Shown one piece after another: positions 44,355 to 54,281 of a stretch of DNA of 64,000 bases. The position numbers were made by a program, and so were the translations under genes. Below the pieces are notes generated by a model. That model did not search any database. It saw only the letters and a program-made list of their open reading frames with translations, and had not been told where the DNA came from. The DNA is taken from assembly GCF_026626335.1 (NCBI RefSeq), contig NZ_JAPNTZ010000017.1, positions 1 to 64,000 on the forward strand. The letters run 5' to 3'. Every line of letters starts with the position of its first letter. Position 1 is the stretch's first letter. This DNA comes from Paractinoplanes pyxinae (GTDB taxonomy: Bacteria; Actinomycetota; Actinomycetes; Mycobacteriales; Micromonosporaceae).

Positions 44355-45593
44355 ATGCCCGGCGACCCGTTACAGCCCGTACTCGGCGGAAACATCCCCT
44401 TCGACGCCACCGCGAACGAGATCGAATCCCGGGCCGAGCTCGATGTCCACCTGGCCGCGAAGTCGGTGGCCGGCCTGGTGATCCTCGGCCTGCGGCTCGA
44501 CCTCGACCCGCCGTCGTTCGGCGACGTCGACGTGCGTGGGGCGCTGTTCGTGGGCTGCCGCCTCGAGAACGACGACGTCGAGATCGACCTGATCCGGCGC
44601 GGCGCGCACCTGATCCCACCGTTCGACGCGCGGCCGTACCCGACTCATCCGGCGACGCTCTACACGCCGGAAGATCTGGCTTACGGGTTCGCGGCCGAGG
44701 GCTTCGCCGGCATGTACGACACCCTGGTCTACGACCATTTCGTGACGCACGGTGGCGCCGCGCCGGACATCCGTGAGGCGATCGCCCAGCGGCTGCACGA
44801 CGCCGGCATCGACAACGCGCTGGGCAAGGCCCTGGCCGCCTGGGTGCACGCGCGGGGACGGGCCGGGGCGGTCGGCATCATGGGCGGCCACGCGGCGCCG
44901 CGCGGCTCGGCGGCCTACCGGATGGCGGCGACCCTGTCGTGGCGGCTGGCCTCGGTGGGCCGGCTGGTGGTGACCGGTGGTGGGCCCGGCGTCATGGAGG
45001 CGGCAAACCTCGGCGCGTACTTCTCGACCCGGCCCGCATCCGAGCTGAACTTGGCCATCGACATGCTGTCGGCCGCGCCGCACTTCGCCGACCACGACCC
45101 GTACACGGCGGCCGCCCTGGCCGTGCGGGCCAAGTTCCCGGCCCCGTCGACACCGGTCACCGACGTGGTCGGGCGGCTGCTGCACGGCGGTCTGGCCCTG
45201 CCGACCTGGCTCTACGGCCACGAGCCAGTCAACCTGTTCGCCGGGCAGATCGGCAAGTACTTCTCCAACGCCGTACGCGAGGACTCGATCCTGCGGCTGT
45301 CGCGGGGCGGCATCGTGTTCGCTCCCGGCTGGGCCGGCACGGTGCAAGAGATCTTCCAGGCCGCGACGAAGACCTTCTACCAGACCGACGGCCCGTCCGG
45401 CGCCTTCGTCTTCCTCGGCGTCGAGCACTGGCGGCAGCTGCCGGTCGAAGGGTTGCTGCGGCCGCTGCTGGCCCGGAGCCCGCACGGGGATCAGTCGAAT
45501 CTGGTGGTGGTCACCGATTCGCTGGACGAGGCGATGGCCGCGCTGGCCGCCTCGTCAGGCCACATGCACACGCCGCCAGTTGGTCACGGGTAG
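44355..45593 (+). CDS. LOG-family (lysine decarboxylase-like) Rossmann protein
   Basis: 412 aa. The C-terminal half carries GIMGGHAAPRGS and VVTGGGPGVMEAANLGAY, typical of LOG/TIGR00725-type nucleotide-binding proteins. The usual PGGxGTxxE loop reads PGWAGTVQE, with Trp for the second Gly. The N-terminal ~150 residues (pentapeptide-like DVRGALFVGCRLENDDV) are an added domain. Short LOG enzymes release cytokinin-type bases from nucleotides; the fused domain and altered loop make that activity uncertain. ATG 44355. Confidence 0.82.
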   Translation: MPGDPLQPVLGGNIPFDATANEIESRAELDVHLAAKSVAGLVILGLRLDLDPPSFGDVDVRGALFVGCRLENDDVEIDLIRRGAHLIPPFDARPYPTHPATLYTPEDLAYGFAAEGFAGMYDTLVYDHFVTHGGAAPDIREAIAQRLHDAGIDNALGKALAAWVHARGRAGAVGIMGGHAAPRGSAAYRMAATLSWRLASVGRLVVTGGGPGVMEAANLGAYFSTRPASELNLAIDMLSAAPHFADHDPYTAAALAVRAKFPAPSTPVTDVVGRLLHGGLALPTWLYGHEPVNLFAGQIGKYFSNAVREDSILRLSRGGIVFAPGWAGTVQEIFQAATKTFYQTDGPSGAFVFLGVEHWRQLPVEGLLRPLLARSPHGDQSNLVVVTDSLDEAMAALAASSGHMHTPPVGHG

Positions 45594-46112
45594 GTCGTTC
45601 TCGGGCACGTCGGTGATGCCGTTCTCGTCCATCGCGTTGAACACGGCCAGCCGGGCCTCGTCGAACAGGAACTCGACGGCGTGTAGCACGCGGGGCCGCC
45701 ACTCGGCCACGGTGACCAGCTCGATGATGTTGACCGCGCGCAGCACGGCGCCCCGGGCGTTGCGCAGGGCGGCGTGCGGGTCGGGCCGCCAGTCGAAGTG
45801 CTCGTACCAGTCGATGGGGACGTTCAGATCGATCTGGTCCCAGGTGATGGCGCACTCGTCGAACTTACGATGCGTGATTTCGACGTGGGTGAGGCCGAAG
45901 TCCAGGATCACCGGGCCGTCCGCGAACCAGCCGCGCTCGGCGATGTCCCACATCAGCCAGCTCGAGCGGAGCTTGCGCCCGATGAGCCGGACGAACCTGG
46001 TCCGGTGGACCGCCGCCAGCGCCTCGGCATCATGGTGCCATTCGGGTTCGTAGCCCTCGATGCCGAGCACGATCTTGGTCCTCCTCCCAAGGGGAGGATC
46101 GATCGTATACAT
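45555..46112 (-). CDS. hypothetical protein
   Basis: 185 aa soluble protein, Trp-rich (GYEPEWHHDAEAL, DLNVPIDWYEHFDW). No signal or membrane segment. ATG 46112 has AGAGG just one base upstream, so the true start may lie a little downstream. Convergent overlap of 39 bp with the LOG-like gene. No family recognised. Confidence 0.65.
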   Translation of the reverse strand: MYTIDPPLGRRTKIVLGIEGYEPEWHHDAEALAAVHRTRFVRLIGRKLRSSWLMWDIAERGWFADGPVILDFGLTHVEITHRKFDECAITWDQIDLNVPIDWYEHFDWRPDPHAALRNARGAVLRAVNIIELVTVAEWRPRVLHAVEFLFDEARLAVFNAMDENGITDVPENDLPVTNWRRVHVA

Positions 46113-46139
46113 ACCTCTGAGTAACGCGGCAACACGAGA

Positions 46140-46172
46140 GACGGCCGGTCCCCCTGTGGGGAACCGGCCGTC
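46140..46172 (-). terminator. terminator of fba
   Basis: 10-bp perfect arms GACGGCCGGT/ACCGGCCGTC with additional C/G pairs inside, 20 bp after the fba stop. Confidence 0.75.
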
Positions 46173-46192
46173 ACCGATCGATTACTTATCGA

Positions 46193-47218
<1,026 letters not shown>

Positions 47219-47380
47219 CGGTGCGCTCCTAGCTCGTTGCTGTACGGGAGACAGAGGGCAGGACCGCGCTGTCCTCCAGCGGCCAAGTATTCCGTAGCGG
47301 CTTCGGCGTTGGGAAATGACCCCGTAACTGTCCAGCGGAAACCGGCTCATCGGACATAGCGGGCAACTTACGCTCCGACC

Positions 47381-49000
47381 ATGCCTCTGTTCTCGCGGGT
47401 GCTCGCGGTGTCGCTCCTCGTCGTCCTGCTTCCCCCGCAGCCGGCCGCCGCGGCACCCACGACGGCCACACTGAAGCCGTATGCCCCACCGCTAACTCTG
47501 GCCCCGGGAAGTGACACCCGGTACACCGCCATTGATGTCCGCAGCGAGAATGCGGAGCCCTACACGTCCGTACGCCTGGAGGTGACCGTCGATCTGGGCG
47601 GCGCCACGTCGTTCGCGGACGTCAGCATCGAACCGGGCTTCGGCACCACGCGCAGCGGCAGCACCGAGATCGTCGTCGAGCCCGGTGACACGTCCACGCC
47701 CTGCCAACGGACCGGCGAGAAGATCACGTGCTCGTGGACCTCCACTCCCTCGTCGGAGATCGTGGACCAGACTCCCGCCCTGCTGGCCGTCAAGCCGCTG
47801 AAGACGGCCAAGACCGGCGACCGAGCCGTACTGACGATGGCTGCGCGGATCGGCGACGGCGCCGTCACCAACGGCTCCTCGGTGATCCAGGTGGGCGAGG
47901 GCGTCAACCTGGTGTCGGACGGTGAGCAGACCGTCAAGGCGGCGCCGGGCAAGACCGTCCGGACCACGCCGGCCGTGCTCAACGGCGGCAAGACCGCGAT
48001 CAACGGCGTGGTTCTGGTGCTCGATTCCCATCCCCGGCTGATCGGGCCGTCGTCCTATCGGAACTGCCGCTACTACTTCGGCATGATCTGTACCTTCGAC
48101 ACCACGCTCGAGCCGGGCCGCCGCTACGCCCTCTCGTCGCCGATCACCCTGCACTCGCCGGCCGACACCGTGCCGGGCAGCGTCGCGCCCATCGACCTCG
48201 CGTGGATCACCCCGGCCGACTGGGCGACGACCGAGTTGGGTGATTCCGGCCGGGCCGGAACCGGTCCGCCGCTCACACTCAAGCCGCTTGCTGCCGCGCA
48301 GGACGCGACCCCGCAGGTGGACGTGGATCTCGAGGACAACTTCGCGACCATCAAGTTCACCGTCACCGGCAAGCGGAAGCCGAGCTTGTCCGCGATCGGC
48401 GCGCGGCTCGACGCCGCCACCAGTGACCGCCGGACGCTCACGGCCGGCCTGATGAACTTCGGGCCGGGAACGCTGCGCCCCGACCTCTTCCGGAACAACA
48501 GCCTCGGGGTGGCCGTCCGCCTGCCGGGCAACGTCGCCGTGGAAGAGGAGCCCCATTCCGACTGCTATTCCGTGAACGTCGGCCCGCCGGTCGCGCCGCC
48601 CAGCCCACCGTCGGCTCCCGGCTCCGCCGGGCCGGACGAACTGACCAGCGAGTGGCTGTGCGACCTGAGCCGCGACCTCGGACCGGGACAGCGTGCGACC
48701 TTTCCCTTCCTCGTGACGGTGGCGGACGAGTGCGGGACGCCGGGCCAGGTCGAGATCATCCAGAACGACGACGGCATCGTCGGCCACCGCCGGAAGGTCG
48801 TCCCCCTCTCGGTGAACGTGAAGGGGGCGAAGTGCGCCGCCGTGGCGTTGCCCATCACCGGGCCGGCCGCCGGGTGGACCGCGCTGGCCGCCCTCGTGCT
48901 GATCGCGGCCGGGCTCGGGCTGGCCGTAAGGCGTACCCGGCGGCCGGTTTGCGCGCATGCTGAGGGGGCAAGTGGGGCCGGATCGCGACCGGAGGGATGA
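47381..49000 (+). CDS. LPXTG-type cell-surface protein
   Basis: 539 aa. Signal peptide at residues 1-24 (LAVSLLVVLLPPQPAAAA). A long beta-rich extracellular region with paired Cys (PCQRTGEKITCSW, NCRYYFGMICTF) follows. At residues ~490-494 there is an LPITG sortase motif, then a hydrophobic helix (GWTALAALVLIAAGLGLAV) and RRTRR, a complete sorting signal. Reads as a repeated-strand surface protein anchored by sortase; ligand unknown. ATG 47381. Its stop overlaps the next small gene. Confidence 0.9.
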   Translation: MPLFSRVLAVSLLVVLLPPQPAAAAPTTATLKPYAPPLTLAPGSDTRYTAIDVRSENAEPYTSVRLEVTVDLGGATSFADVSIEPGFGTTRSGSTEIVVEPGDTSTPCQRTGEKITCSWTSTPSSEIVDQTPALLAVKPLKTAKTGDRAVLTMAARIGDGAVTNGSSVIQVGEGVNLVSDGEQTVKAAPGKTVRTTPAVLNGGKTAINGVVLVLDSHPRLIGPSSYRNCRYYFGMICTFDTTLEPGRRYALSSPITLHSPADTVPGSVAPIDLAWITPADWATTELGDSGRAGTGPPLTLKPLAAAQDATPQVDVDLEDNFATIKFTVTGKRKPSLSAIGARLDAATSDRRTLTAGLMNFGPGTLRPDLFRNNSLGVAVRLPGNVAVEEEPHSDCYSVNVGPPVAPPSPPSAPGSAGPDELTSEWLCDLSRDLGPGQRATFPFLVTVADECGTPGQVEIIQNDDGIVGHRRKVVPLSVNVKGAKCAAVALPITGPAAGWTALAALVLIAAGLGLAVRRTRRPVCAHAEGASGAGSRPEG

Positions 49001-49179
49001 CCACGATGACGTACCCGGATCTGGAGAAGCCGGACGGAGACGCCGCCGAGCAGCTGGCCGAGGCCTTTCCCGGTGATGAGGACCGTGCACCGAACCCGCC
49101 CGAGCTGAGCGTCGAGACGCCGGAGTGGGACGCGCAGGAACAGAGCCAGATCGTGCGGGACGACGACGAGTACCGCTGA
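48997..49179 (+). CDS. small acidic conserved protein
   Basis: 60 aa, strongly acidic (PDGDAAEQLAEAFPGDEDRAP, ending DDDEYR). ATG 48997 overlaps the previous stop by four bases; GGAGG precedes it. The ending (E..DAQEQSQIVRDDDEYR) resembles a recurring actinomycete small-protein pattern I recognise only loosely. No domain or signal peptide. Confidence 0.7.
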   Translation: MTTMTYPDLEKPDGDAAEQLAEAFPGDEDRAPNPPELSVETPEWDAQEQSQIVRDDDEYR

Positions 49180-49247
49180 GTCGCCGGTTGTCCACAGGGC
49201 GGCAAATAGGTCGCCCAAGATCGCGATGAGCGCCCATCATCTAGGGC

Positions 49248-50624
49248 GTGCTGCTCACCGTGACGACCACGCACCGGCCCGCGACCGACCTCGGTTACCT
49301 GCTGGTCAAGCATCCTGACCGGGTGCACCGGTTCGACGTGCCCACCGGTACGGCGTACGTGCTGTATCCCGAGGCCACCGACGAGAGGTGCACGGCGGCC
49401 CTGCTGCTCGACGTCGACCCGCAGCGGCTGCGGGCCCAGCAGGACGCGTTCGCCCTGGGCCAGTTCGTCAACGACCGGCCCTACGCCGCCTCCAGCCTGC
49501 TGGCCGGCGCGCTGGCCAAGGTGTTCCGCAGTGCGCTGCGCGGCGCCTCCAAGGACCGGCCCGAGCTGGTCGGCGCCCCACTCCCACTGCAGATCCGGGT
49601 GCCCGTGCTGCGCGGCACCGCCGAGCTCGCAGCCCGGCTGTTCGAGCCGCTCGGTTGGTCGGTCACGGCCACGCCGATCCCGCTCGAGCCCGCGCTCGGC
49701 GGCGACAGCCATTACGTCGACCTCGAGCTGAACGGCGAGCTCACACTGTCCGCCGCCCTCAACCACCTCTACGTGCTTCTGCCCGTCCTCGACGACGCCA
49801 AGCACTACTGGGTGGCCCCCGACGAGATCGACAAGCTGCTGCGCTCGGGCGCCGGCTGGCTCGCCGCCCACCCCGAGAAGGTGCTGATCGCCCGCCGCTA
49901 CCTGGTGCACAAGCGCGCCCTGACCACCACCGCCCTGCAGATGCTGGAGGGCGAGGAGGCCGACGAGCCGCCCGCCGAGGAGGACGCCGAGCTGCCCGTG
50001 GCCCGCAAGCAGTCGCTGGCCGAGCTGCGCCGCGAGGCGGTGCTCGCCGCGCTGGCCGAGGCCGGCGCGTCCCGCGTGCTCGACCTGGGTTGCGGCGGCG
50101 GCGCGCTGCTGACCGCCCTGCTGAAGGACAAGCGCTACACCGAGATCGTCGGCGCCGACGTGTCCGCCCGGGCACTCGAGATCGCCGCCCGCAAGCTGCG
50201 CCTCGACCGCATGCCCGAGCGGCAGCGGGCCCGGCTCCAGCTGTGGCAGTCGGCGCTCACCTACCGCGACGACCGGCTGCGCGGCTACGACGCTGCCGTG
50301 CTCATGGAGGTCATCGAGCACGTCGACCCGCCGCGGCTGCCCGCGCTCGAGTCGAGCGTGTTCGGTCACGCCCGTCCCGGCACGGTCGTCGTGACCACGC
50401 CCAACGCCGAGTACAACGTCAACTACCCGGGCCTGACCGGCCGGCGCCACTCCGACCATCGCTTCGAGTGGAGCCGGGCCGAATTCGAGGCCTGGGCCCG
50501 CCGGGTGGCCGGCGCCTACGGGTACGAGGTTTCCCTGCGCCCGGTCGGTGACATCGACGAGGCCACCGGCTCCCCCACCCAGCTCGCGCTGTTCACTGCT
50601 TCCCGGACGGAGGTGACCGCATGA
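49248..50624 (+). CDS. hen1: 3'-terminal RNA ribose 2'-O-methyltransferase Hen1
   Basis: 458 aa bacterial Hen1, which methylates the 2'-OH at the RNA 3' end during repair. N-terminal ~250 residues are the Hen1-specific domain (LGYLLVKHPDRVHRFD; RPYAASSLLAGALAKVFR). The methyltransferase domain has LDLGCGGGALL and metal-binding E354-VI-E357-H358, with further His near 401-404 (RRHSDHRFEW). GTG 49248. Its stop overlaps the Pnkp start (ATGA), the known operon arrangement. Confidence 0.96.
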   Translation: MLLTVTTTHRPATDLGYLLVKHPDRVHRFDVPTGTAYVLYPEATDERCTAALLLDVDPQRLRAQQDAFALGQFVNDRPYAASSLLAGALAKVFRSALRGASKDRPELVGAPLPLQIRVPVLRGTAELAARLFEPLGWSVTATPIPLEPALGGDSHYVDLELNGELTLSAALNHLYVLLPVLDDAKHYWVAPDEIDKLLRSGAGWLAAHPEKVLIARRYLVHKRALTTTALQMLEGEEADEPPAEEDAELPVARKQSLAELRREAVLAALAEAGASRVLDLGCGGGALLTALLKDKRYTEIVGADVSARALEIAARKLRLDRMPERQRARLQLWQSALTYRDDRLRGYDAAVLMEVIEHVDPPRLPALESSVFGHARPGTVVVTTPNAEYNVNYPGLTGRRHSDHRFEWSRAEFEAWARRVAGAYGYEVSLRPVGDIDEATGSPTQLALFTASRTEVTA

Positions 50625-53110
50625 TCGACATCCCGGAGCTCTCGCTCGTGGCCCTGGTCGGCATCTCCGGCTCGGGCAAGTCGACCTTCGCGCGCACCCA
50701 CTTCAAGCCCACCCAGGTGCTCTCGTCCGACTACTTCCGCGGCCTGGTCGCCGACGACGAGAACGACCAGTCGGCCTCGGCCGAGGCGTTCGACGCGCTG
50801 CACTACGTCGCGGGCAAGCGGCTCACCGCGGGCCGCCTCACCGTCGTCGACGCCACCAACCTGCAGCCGCACGGCCGGGCCGCGCTGGTGCGCCTGGCCC
50901 GCGAGCACGACGTGCTGCCGGTGGCGATCGTCCTCGACGTGCCCGAGGCGCTCGCCTGGGAACGCACCGAGGCCCGGGCCGACCGCGACTTCGGCCGCCC
51001 GGTTCTCTCCCGCATGCACCGTGACCTGCGCCGATCTCTGGGCTCGCTGGCCCGTGAGGGCTTCCGCAAGGTGCATGTGCTGCGCGGGTCCGACGAGATC
51101 GCGGCTACCGAGATCCACTACGAGAAGCTGTTCAACGACAAGCGCGAACTGACCGGCCCGTTCGACATCATCGGCGACGTGCACGGCTGCCGGGCCGAGC
51201 TCGAGACCCTGCTCGAGCGGCTGGGCTACACCCTCACCCGGGACTCCTCGGGGCGCCCGGTCGACGCCGTGCATCCGTCCGGGCGGACGGCGGTCTTCGT
51301 CGGCGACCTGGTCGACCGCGGGCCCGACGCACCGGGCGTGCTGCGCCTGGTGATGGGCATGGTCGCCGCCGGGCACGCGCTGTGCGTTCCCGGCAACCAC
51401 GAGCAGAAGCTGGCCCGCAAGCTCAACGGCCGCAACGTTCAGCTCACCCACGGCCTGCCCGAGACGCTCGAGCAGCTGTCCCGCGAGCCCGAGTCCTTCG
51501 TGGCGTCGGTCAAGACCTTCATCGAGGGCCTGGTCAGCCACTACGTGCTCGACGAGGGCAAGCTCGTGGTCGCGCACGCCGGGCTGAAGGAGGCCTACCA
51601 GGGTCGCGCCTCGGGCCGGGTGCGCAGCTTCGCGCTGTACGGCGAGACGACCGGCGAGACCGACGAGTACGGCCTGCCGGTGCGCTACCCGTGGGCGCGG
51701 GACTACCGTGGCTCGGCCGCGGTCGTCTACGGCCACACCCCCACCCCGAAGCCGGAGTGGATCAACAACACGATCTGCCTGGACACCGGCTGCGTCTTCG
51801 GTGGGGCCCTCACCGCGCTGCGCTGGCCGGCCCGCGAGCTGGTGTCGGTACCGGCCGAGCGTGAGTACTACGCGCCGGTGCGCCCGCTGGCGCCGGCTGA
51901 GCGGCCCGACGACGGCCTCGACATCGCCGACGTGACCGGGCGGCGGCACCTCGACTACGGCTACGGCCGGGTGACCGTCGCCGCCGAGAACGCGGCCGCC
52001 GCGCTCGAGGTGATGAGCCGGTTCGCGCTCGATCCGGCCACGCTCGTGTGGCTGCCGCCGACCATGGCGCCCTGCTCGACGTCGACGCTGGACGGCTACC
52101 TCGAGCACCCGGCCACCGCGTTCGACGACCTGCGCGGGGCCGGCGTCGAGCGGGTCGTGTGCGAAGAGAAACACATGGGCTCGCGGGCCGTCGTACGCGT
52201 GTCCCGCTCCGGCGCGGGCGATGCCATCTGGACGCGTACGGGCCGGCCGTTCTTCGGGCCCGCACTCGACGAGCAGCTGCTGGCCCGGGTACGCGCGGCG
52301 GCGGCCGGGGTCTTCGACGAGCTCGAGAGCGACTGGCTCCTGCTCGACGCCGAGCTGCTGCCGTGGTCGGCCAAGGCGGCCGGGCTGATCCGCGACCGGT
52401 ACGCCGGGGTCGGCGCGGCCGGCCGGGCGGCGCTGCCGGCCGCGCTCGACGTCGTCGGCCGGGCCGCCTCGCGGGGGCTCGACGTGGAGGAACTGCGCGA
52501 CCGGCTGTCGCTGCGATCGGCCGAGATCGACGGCTACTCGGCGGCGTATCGCGCGTACGTGAAACCGACCGACGGCCTGGACGGGGTCACCCTCGCGCCG
52601 TTCGCGGTGCTGGCCGGGGCCGGCGTCTCGTACGCCGACCGCGACCACGGCTGGCACCTGGCGCTGGCCGACAAGCTGGTGGCGGCCGACCCGGCACTGT
52701 TCACCCCGACCCGGCGCATGGTCGTCGAGCTCGGCGACGCCGCGTCCGAGGCGGCAGCGACCGAGTGGTGGCTCGAGCTGACCGCGACCGGCGGCGAGGG
52801 CATGGTGGTCAAGCCGTGGACCGGGCTGAAGGCCGCCGACGCCAAGGGCCGCCTGATCCAGCCCGGGGTGAAGTGCCGCGGCCGCGAATACCTGCGGATC
52901 ATCTACGGCCCGGAATACACGCGGCCGGAACAGCTGACCCGGCTGCGCAAGCGCAACCTGGGCCGCAAGCGCAACATGGCCCTGCGCGAGCACGGCCTGG
53001 GACTGGCCGCGCTCGACCGGCTGACCGAGGGCGCACCGCTGTGGCGCCGCCACGAGCTGGTCTTCGCCATCCTGGCCATCGAGTCGGAGCCGGTCGACCC
53101 CCGGCTCTGA
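50621..53110 (+). CDS. pnkp: polynucleotide kinase-phosphatase Pnkp
   Basis: 829 aa three-domain RNA repair enzyme. Residues ~1-170: 5'-kinase with P-loop GISGSGKS (K20). ~180-440: binuclear metallophosphatase with GDVHGC (~186), GDLVDRG (~228), GNHE (~258) and the HTP(T)P segment, removing 2',3'-cyclic phosphate ends. ~480-829: adenylyltransferase/ligase domain with lysine motif EEKHMGS (K517). It works with Hen1 to heal and seal cleaved RNA such as ribotoxin-cut tRNA. ATG 50621 overlaps hen1. Length matches family. Confidence 0.96.
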   Translation: MIDIPELSLVALVGISGSGKSTFARTHFKPTQVLSSDYFRGLVADDENDQSASAEAFDALHYVAGKRLTAGRLTVVDATNLQPHGRAALVRLAREHDVLPVAIVLDVPEALAWERTEARADRDFGRPVLSRMHRDLRRSLGSLAREGFRKVHVLRGSDEIAATEIHYEKLFNDKRELTGPFDIIGDVHGCRAELETLLERLGYTLTRDSSGRPVDAVHPSGRTAVFVGDLVDRGPDAPGVLRLVMGMVAAGHALCVPGNHEQKLARKLNGRNVQLTHGLPETLEQLSREPESFVASVKTFIEGLVSHYVLDEGKLVVAHAGLKEAYQGRASGRVRSFALYGETTGETDEYGLPVRYPWARDYRGSAAVVYGHTPTPKPEWINNTICLDTGCVFGGALTALRWPARELVSVPAEREYYAPVRPLAPAERPDDGLDIADVTGRRHLDYGYGRVTVAAENAAAALEVMSRFALDPATLVWLPPTMAPCSTSTLDGYLEHPATAFDDLRGAGVERVVCEEKHMGSRAVVRVSRSGAGDAIWTRTGRPFFGPALDEQLLARVRAAAAGVFDELESDWLLLDAELLPWSAKAAGLIRDRYAGVGAAGRAALPAALDVVGRAASRGLDVEELRDRLSLRSAEIDGYSAAYRAYVKPTDGLDGVTLAPFAVLAGAGVSYADRDHGWHLALADKLVAADPALFTPTRRMVVELGDAASEAAATEWWLELTATGGEGMVVKPWTGLKAADAKGRLIQPGVKCRGREYLRIIYGPEYTRPEQLTRLRKRNLGRKRNMALREHGLGLAALDRLTEGAPLWRRHELVFAILAIESEPVDPRL

Positions 53111-53173
53111 GCTGGTACGCGACTCGCCGTCCACCCCCGTTCGGGTGGCCGGCGGGCACGAACGGACGGGCGG

Positions 53174-53193
53174 CCCCGGACTCTGCGCCGGGG
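53174..53193 (+). terminator. hairpin after pnkp
   Basis: CCCCGG/CCGGGG arms separated by 8 nt, about 65 bp after the Pnkp stop. Short and without a T-run. Confidence 0.4.
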
Positions 53194-53277
53194 TCGCCAT
53201 CCCTTCTCGGGCGGGAAAGCTCCCACACAGCAAGCGGAAACGAAAGACATAGGTATCTGGGCGTACCCTGGCTCCTC

Positions 53278-54093
53278 GTGACGATCCGCGCGCTCGGCGA
53301 TGCCCTCGCCCTCAACCCCCTGGATCCGAAGGATCTGCTGCACAACTTCGGCGTTCCCGGGGTCCTGGCGATCATGTTCGCCGAGACCGGTCTGCTGGTC
53401 GGGTTCTTCTTCCCCGGCGACTCGCTGCTGTTCCTGGCCGGCGTGGCCGCCTCCCCGGTGGCCGACTCGATCTTCGGCCCGGGCACCCAGCTGTCGTACG
53501 TCGCGCTGCTGATCGGCGCCCCGCTCTGCGCCATCGCCGGCGCCCAGCTCGGCCACTTCCTCGGCGCGCGCTACGGCACCCGGATGTTCGACAAGCCCGA
53601 CTCGAGACTCTTCAAGAAGGAGTACGTCGAGAAGGCCGAGTACTACTTCGAGAAGTTCGGTCCGGCCAAGGCCGTGGTGCTGGCCCGCTTCATCCCGATC
53701 GTGCGCACGTTCCTCAACCCGGTCGCGGGCACGCTGGGCATGCCGGCCCGCAAGTTCCTGCTGTGGAACATCGTCGGCGCGATCCTGTGGACCGACGGCA
53801 TCATCATCGTCGGCCACACGCTGGCCCAGCAGATCTACGACGCCATCGGCGACCACATCGACCGCTACATCCTGCCCGTCGTCGCGTTGATCGTCCTGAT
53901 CTCGGTGCTGCCGATCCTCATCGAGATCCTGCGCGAGCGGCGTCACAAGAAGAAGGCCGGTCCGGCCGCGCCGGCCGAGCCGGCGGCCGCCATCGGCGTC
54001 GTGGCCGCGGCCAGCATCGCCGGCCTGGTCGAGGCGGCCCGCCACGAGGACGACGAGGACCCCCGGGAGCCGCGCTCGCACCGCCGCCACTAG
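53278..54093 (+). CDS. DedA-family membrane protein
   Basis: 271 aa. SNARE-associated/DedA fold: GVPGVLAIMFAETGLLVGFFFPGDSLLFLAG at the start, then the re-entrant-type FGPAKAVVLARFIPIVRTFLNPVAGTLGM. DedA proteins act as lipid (undecaprenyl-phosphate or phospholipid) translocases. A ~45-residue charged tail (RHEDDEDPREPRSHRRH) is cytoplasmic. The start is GTG 53278; the open frame further upstream runs antisense-like through pnkp and is not coding. Confidence 0.93.
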   Translation: MTIRALGDALALNPLDPKDLLHNFGVPGVLAIMFAETGLLVGFFFPGDSLLFLAGVAASPVADSIFGPGTQLSYVALLIGAPLCAIAGAQLGHFLGARYGTRMFDKPDSRLFKKEYVEKAEYYFEKFGPAKAVVLARFIPIVRTFLNPVAGTLGMPARKFLLWNIVGAILWTDGIIIVGHTLAQQIYDAIGDHIDRYILPVVALIVLISVLPILIEILRERRHKKKAGPAAPAEPAAAIGVVAAASIAGLVEAARHEDDEDPREPRSHRRH

Positions 54094-54118
54094 GGCCCGT
54101 CCTGCGCCTGGATACGCG

Positions 54119-54164
54119 GAAACGCCCGGCACGGAACCTCTCGGGGAGCCGTGCCGGGCGTTTC
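54119..54164 (+). terminator. terminator of dedA
   Basis: Perfect 16-bp stem GAAACGCCCGGCACGG/CCGTGCCGGGCGTTTC with a 14-nt loop just after the gene. The stem itself ends in TTTC. Confidence 0.9.
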
Positions 54165-54281
54165 TGTCGGTGCTTGTCGGTGGGGATGGTTCGGGTGGCC
54201 GGAACGGGACGGGCTCCGGCTGCGCCGATCCTCTGGGCGCCGTTGGGGGCGGGCGCCGGTCGGGTCGACCGGTTGTTGCGG

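Noticed and set aside
50516..53233. Long open frame on the minus strand opposite Hen1-Pnkp
   Set aside because: Mirror of real coding sequence; low-complexity composition and no ribosome site.
53155..53277. Long N-terminal extension of DedA
   Set aside because: Frame runs from the pnkp region without a start signal; GTG 53278 starts a normal DedA protein.
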